Positions 26,101-28,066 of a stretch of 28,066 bases of DNA are shown here, one piece after another. The position numbers were made by a program, and so were the translations under genes. A model generated the notes under the pieces. The model had not been told where the DNA came from. It saw only the letters and a program-made list of their open reading frames with translations, and did not search any database. Position 1 is the first letter of the stretch. Each line of letters opens with the position of its first letter. The stretch comes from Gammaproteobacteria bacterium (GTDB lineage Bacteria > Pseudomonadota > Gammaproteobacteria > Pseudomonadales > Litorivicinaceae), in the NCBI GenBank assembly GCA_002717305.1, contig PBDH01000032.1:1-28066 (forward strand), written 5' to 3'.

Positions 26101-26533
26101 CGATAATCGCATATGAACGCGGCCCAAGACCGGTTCCTAAAAATAAATCTGTAACATCTCGTCGACGGCAAGAAATGCCATTCAAGAAATATCTCGATTG
26201 CCCCTCGCGACTGACTTCTCTCTTGACTGAAATTTCGGCAAAACTGGCAAATTCCCCAGAGACCAGCCCTTCAGAGTTATCGAAAACTAGCTCGATCGCG
26301 GCCCTTGACACCGGTTTTCGGCTTGTAGAACCGTTAAATATAACGTCAGTCATGGATTCACCGCGTAGGTGTCTCGCGCTGGACTCACCCATCACCCAAC
26401 GCACTGCGTCAATCACATTAGACTTACCGCATCCGTTTGGACCAACGATAGCGGTCATATTCGATTGAAATGGAACTGTTGTAGGGTCTACAAAAGATTT
26501 AAACCCTGCAAGCTTGATACTTTTTAAACGCAA
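23135..26533 (-). CDS. smc: chromosome segregation protein SMC
   Basis: Large ATPase of the SMC-ScpAB condensin. It has 1132 residues: an N-terminal head with Walker A GPNGCGKS at 31-38, a long coiled coil (about 170-490), a hinge (about 510-620, including SIIGRVVEHIQIP and FGPGWVERIVGR), a returning coiled coil (about 640-980), and a C-terminal head with signature LSGGEKALTALSL and Walker B FCFLDEVDAPLDDAN. The start is TTG at 26533. No ATG or GTG is available, since a TAG lies six codons upstream in frame, and MRLKSIKLAGFKSF fits the family start exactly. A GGAAG lies 9 nt upstream. It follows the GntR gene by 34 bp. Confidence 0.98.
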   Translation of the reverse strand: MRLKSIKLAGFKSFVDPTTVPFQSNMTAIVGPNGCGKSNVIDAVRWVMGESSARHLRGESMTDVIFNGSTSRKPVSRAAIELVFDNSEGLVSGEFASFAEISVKREVSREGQSRYFLNGISCRRRDVTDLFLGTGLGPRSYAIIEQGMIARIVEAKPEELRTYVEEAAGVSKYRERRRETESRISRTRENLDRLDDLSDELGRQLDRLKRQAEAAERYKTLKAESRNLGSLILWYQQQDQKEKQQSVSLSKSECQKYLDQLASALSSNERARVDAQVAREDANQALDEANTAFYTHAATLSRLETSKESYQQQIRQLSANRVRVDMEISGLKQLIVTDRDEGITAAQGQSTLSPELEKTGTDLEAIEYSIRNSEDDINTLDLELGHLLSEFRRVESELTRLETAKKGLDRQQGLEAARLQDIDQARSELIDTDPNLISEMRVKVSELFKRIEKEKIEFSELQLAVDQSQNLVLDEEESLRHLQGLNQTAEAELDKARRIIEAEARIDSHEISVWVTQQTSIIGRVVEHIQIPAQDRSAFEAAYPELLAAFVSEDFESLTLENMPSGLRVVSLDYLNALPKQIKKVGAFQLTNHEAYTESGLRFGPGWVERIVGRATGILDLKARVPDLEQNQLEISRQANDVEERLGEALNAQDLAQGQFTIKSDLLQAIEKESVQLSNRLAGLEARDQEITTSRERLEREKQSLLDGRLQAQEEHSELDRRSSELIRLQESIQEQINPLRQSLDNHKAELGRLRDERNKKMNMRSDLRVEIERLSGIKSRSDKQVERLENQLSGLQRELEVLSQDSASLMQSPGVSDEELKAAVAKSQKLEQELQTARQILSEKDQLLTKLEGQRVSIEHDRESRSQAMSEIRLTEQAIDIELNRLDDELKARNAEEIDLFEVESRFKNRPNAEAELDRIKTRIDRLGPINLVALNEYQNELERKSELDHQHSELREALETLEDAIRKIDRETRSLFRRTFDAINQSFGEVFPKLFGGGEAWLMLTDEDLLSTGVTIMARPPGKRNSSIYLLSGGEKALTALSLVFAIFQLNPAPFCFLDEVDAPLDDANVGRYAAAVANMSQEVQFIFITHNKISMERAEQLMGVTMSEPGVSRLVSVDIERAVELATTE

Positions 26534-26567
26534 ATGATCGAACTTCCACTAAGCTGTTATCAGAAAG

Positions 26568-27230
26568 CTATCCAGTGCGCTCAAGAGTTTCAAGATATTT
26601 ACGTTCAAGAGTTCGACAAAGCTCAGTAACCAGTCCAATCGCATCCTCCGATTTTTGTGCGTCAAGTGCTGGAATTAGTTGATTCCGTACCAAGACATCG
26701 AGTGATTGAACTCCCAAAAGATTCAACCTCACTAATTTTGAAAAAACACGATCGAATGTCGGGATGAGATCGTCAAGTAATTCTCCATAGACCACGTTCG
26801 GATGCAACCGGCAGAGAGTCTCTAGAACACAGACCGGATTCACACATCCAAACTTCGACTCAGACCGCTCCATTGATTGACGTAGTGCATATGAATGCTG
26901 CTCGGACCAACGCGAACCGAGCTCTGAGACTACTGGCATCATAACCGACGGCAAAGCCGATGTAATATCTTTTACACGACTTGGGCTCAAGCTCGTAACC
27001 ACGGCACCTTTTCTTGGGATTACATCAATGAGACGCCTACCCTCCAGAACCCTAAACGATTCCCGGACAGACCCACGGGACACGGCGAGTTGGCCTACGA
27101 TGCGTGATTCTTGGATGCGATCACCAGACCGGAGAATACCAGCGACAATCTGATGTTCGATATGTGAGGCAATGTTTTCAACCAGACCCGGACCCGGCTG
27201 GAATGAAATGTATGTTAATCCGTCTACCAT
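26568..27230 (-). CDS. GntR-family transcriptional regulator (FadR/FCD-like)
   Basis: A 220-residue regulator with an N-terminal winged helix-turn-helix (about 14-80, with IVAGILRSGDRI, SRGSVRESFRVLEGRRLI and VIPRKGAVVT), characteristic of the GntR/FadR group. The C-terminal half is helical like an FCD effector domain, but the usual metal-binding histidines are not evident, so its ligand is unknown. It precedes smc by 34 bp, as in pseudomonads, and may be co-transcribed with it. Two palindromes just upstream (27246-27272) are plausible operator or leader elements. What it regulates cannot be told from the sequence. Confidence 0.88.
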   Translation of the reverse strand: MVDGLTYISFQPGPGLVENIASHIEHQIVAGILRSGDRIQESRIVGQLAVSRGSVRESFRVLEGRRLIDVIPRKGAVVTSLSPSRVKDITSALPSVMMPVVSELGSRWSEQHSYALRQSMERSESKFGCVNPVCVLETLCRLHPNVVYGELLDDLIPTFDRVFSKLVRLNLLGVQSLDVLVRNQLIPALDAQKSEDAIGLVTELCRTLERKYLETLERTG

Positions 27231-27245
27231 GACTCTAAACTCGCC

Positions 27246-27272
27246 ACTGATCCATCAGTACTCAAAAGAGTA
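27246..27272 (-). promoter_or_regulatory. tandem palindromes upstream of the GntR gene
   Basis: Two perfect inverted repeats abut, sharing one base: TACTC-TTTT-GAGTA (27259-27272) and ACTGAT-GG-ATCAGT (27246-27259), 16 bp before the GntR ATG. A possible -35 TTGCGT with a -10-like TACTCT 18 bp later (minus strand) puts the first palindrome over the -10. This is what an autoregulatory operator could look like, but it could also be two RNA hairpins in the leader. Confidence 0.4.
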
Positions 27273-27351
27273 TGAACCGCTTATCTTAAAACGCAAGATC
27301 ATTTGCGCTAGGGCGCCAGATAATTTCAAACAGTGTGCAAAACTATTTCGA

Positions 27352-28066
27352 TTAGGGTTTCAACTGCAGACTAGTTCGATTTTCTCTGTCCAACGTGAGA
27401 AAAATAGGGCCACCCATCCAATCTCCCTGGCTACCAGCAGCATCACCTACCGTTAATCGCGCCATGATTTCAACCTTCAGCCCCGGATGCAGTTGGCCCC
27501 CCATAACAGTGTCATGATTCGAAAGCGTAACGGTGAGCGGCAACTCGTTTACAGATAAACGGCGAGCAACGATCGGCCGCGGTGACCCGCCAACTTCTCT
27601 AGCAAACAAAAACACCGTCGCATTTTTTAAGCTCTCTGGAATAGCTTGGCTTAGCGAAACAGACAATTCAATTTCGGCGCTTCCAAGCGCCAGCTTTTCC
27701 GCGGTTTTTTGGGCTACAAGTTCCCTCGCTCGTATGATTCCTAACTCAATTGCTCTAGCCTGTTCCGAACCCGATTGCAATTGCCCGAGCATCCGCGTCC
27801 ATAAATCCAAAGATCGCTGAAAATCGCCCTCCTCGAAAGCAATTATTCCCAGTGATCCTAATGCAATGATTTGTTTTGGATCGAGCTTTAGTGCAAGTTC
27901 AAATAAACTGATGATTTCTTGGTCAGCAACACGATTTCTAGAAATAAATTCGTCCTGTGCCGCTTGTGCAATCACGTAAGCACGCTCATTTTCAGGTAGC
28001 GAGTTTAATGTCTCAGTTGAGAGCGCCATCTCGTAGGATCCGAGGTACCAATAGAGATACCCAGAC
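27352..28066 (-). CDS. ccmI: cytochrome c biogenesis protein CcmI, C-terminal part (cut by window edge)
   Basis: The frame is open through the right edge of the window: before the Met at 28029 it reads SGYLYWYLGSYE, which fits the CcmI region linking the membrane part to the TPR domain, so that Met is internal and the gene starts outside. About 237 residues are visible. TPR-like helices (ISLFELALKLDPKQIIALGSL) come first, then a C-terminal domain with ARRLSVNELPLTVTLS, PGLKVEIMARLT and GDWMGG, matching the CcmI/CycH C-terminus. CcmI handles apocytochrome c for haem attachment in the Ccm system. It presumably ends a ccm operon beyond the window. The stop lies 121 bp before the GntR start with no clear terminator. 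Confidence 0.85.
   Translation of the reverse strand, partial: SGYLYWYLGSYEMALSTETLNSLPENERAYVIAQAAQDEFISRNRVADQEIISLFELALKLDPKQIIALGSLGIIAFEEGDFQRSLDLWTRMLGQLQSGSEQARAIELGIIRARELVAQKTAEKLALGSAEIELSVSLSQAIPESLKNATVFLFAREVGGSPRPIVARRLSVNELPLTVTLSNHDTVMGGQLHPGLKVEIMARLTVGDAAGSQGDWMGGPIFLTLDRENRTSLQLKP

Noticed and set aside
26091..26468. 125-codon plus-strand open frame opposite the SMC head
   Set aside because: Mirror of the highly conserved Walker A region of smc; a shadow frame.
27246..27272. Intrinsic terminator for ccmI
   Set aside because: Short stems with no U-tract following on the minus strand, and too close to the GntR start.
27352..28029. A complete short TPR protein starting at the Met at 28029
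   Set aside because: The frame continues upstream to the window edge with CcmI-like residues, so the Met is internal and the gene is truncated by the window.
1..28066. CRISPR array, IS element, prophage or defence system
   Set aside because: No regularly spaced repeats, transposase, integrase or terminal repeats found; nearly every base belongs to recognised core genes.

Overview
The window is a dense block of housekeeping genes from a gammaproteobacterium, probably a marine-type lineage near Pseudomonadales/Oceanospirillales. Four points support this: a TyrA-AroA fusion followed by cmk-rpsA-ihfB-lapA, as in pseudomonads; SMC with ScpA/ScpB rather than MukBEF; a GntR-smc-zipA-ligA cluster; and close matches to E. 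coli YciO, YciK, YciB and MnmC. No phage, transposon, IS element, CRISPR array or defence island is visible. The genome looks compact: most neighbours overlap by 4-14 bp, and TTG or GTG starts are common.

Layout. (1) 11-86: tRNA-Asn on the minus strand with a clear sigma70-type promoter, then about 395 bp without a recognisable gene. (2) 482-7551, minus strand, transcribed right to left: pheA, tyrA-aroA fusion, cmk, rpsA, ihfB, lapA, pyrF. These cover Phe/Tyr and chorismate synthesis, CMP kinase, ribosomal protein S1, the IHF beta subunit, a small membrane protein and UMP synthesis. (3) 7768-10389, minus: gyrA. (4) 10542-12043, plus: ubiG and yciK. (5) 11991-16120, minus: yciO, trpS, scpA, scpB, rluB; the end of rluB overlaps the end of yciK by 53 bp. 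(6) 16181-19357, plus: yciB/ispZ, an SH3-domain membrane protein and mnmC, tightly overlapped. (7) 19350-28066, minus: ccmI (cut by the window edge), a GntR-family regulator, smc, zipA, ligA and a lysozyme-fold lipoprotein.

The genes group by function. SMC (group 7) and ScpA/ScpB (group 5) should form one chromosome-condensation complex encoded about 9 kb apart. GyrA, LigA, IHF beta and ZipA add to chromosome maintenance and division. PheA and TyrA-AroA share the shikimate branch. TrpS, MnmC, RluB, YciO and S1 serve translation and RNA modification.

No clearly new system is present. The most useful observations are a TrpS with a C-x21-C-x6-C-x2-C motif suggesting an Fe-S cluster, a pheA leader whose last hairpin hides the Shine-Dalgarno sequence, a strong hairpin in the rpsA leader, a tandem pair of palindromes before the GntR gene, the 53-bp convergent coding overlap, and several genes missing from otherwise familiar neighbourhoods (lapB, serC/hisC, mupP).
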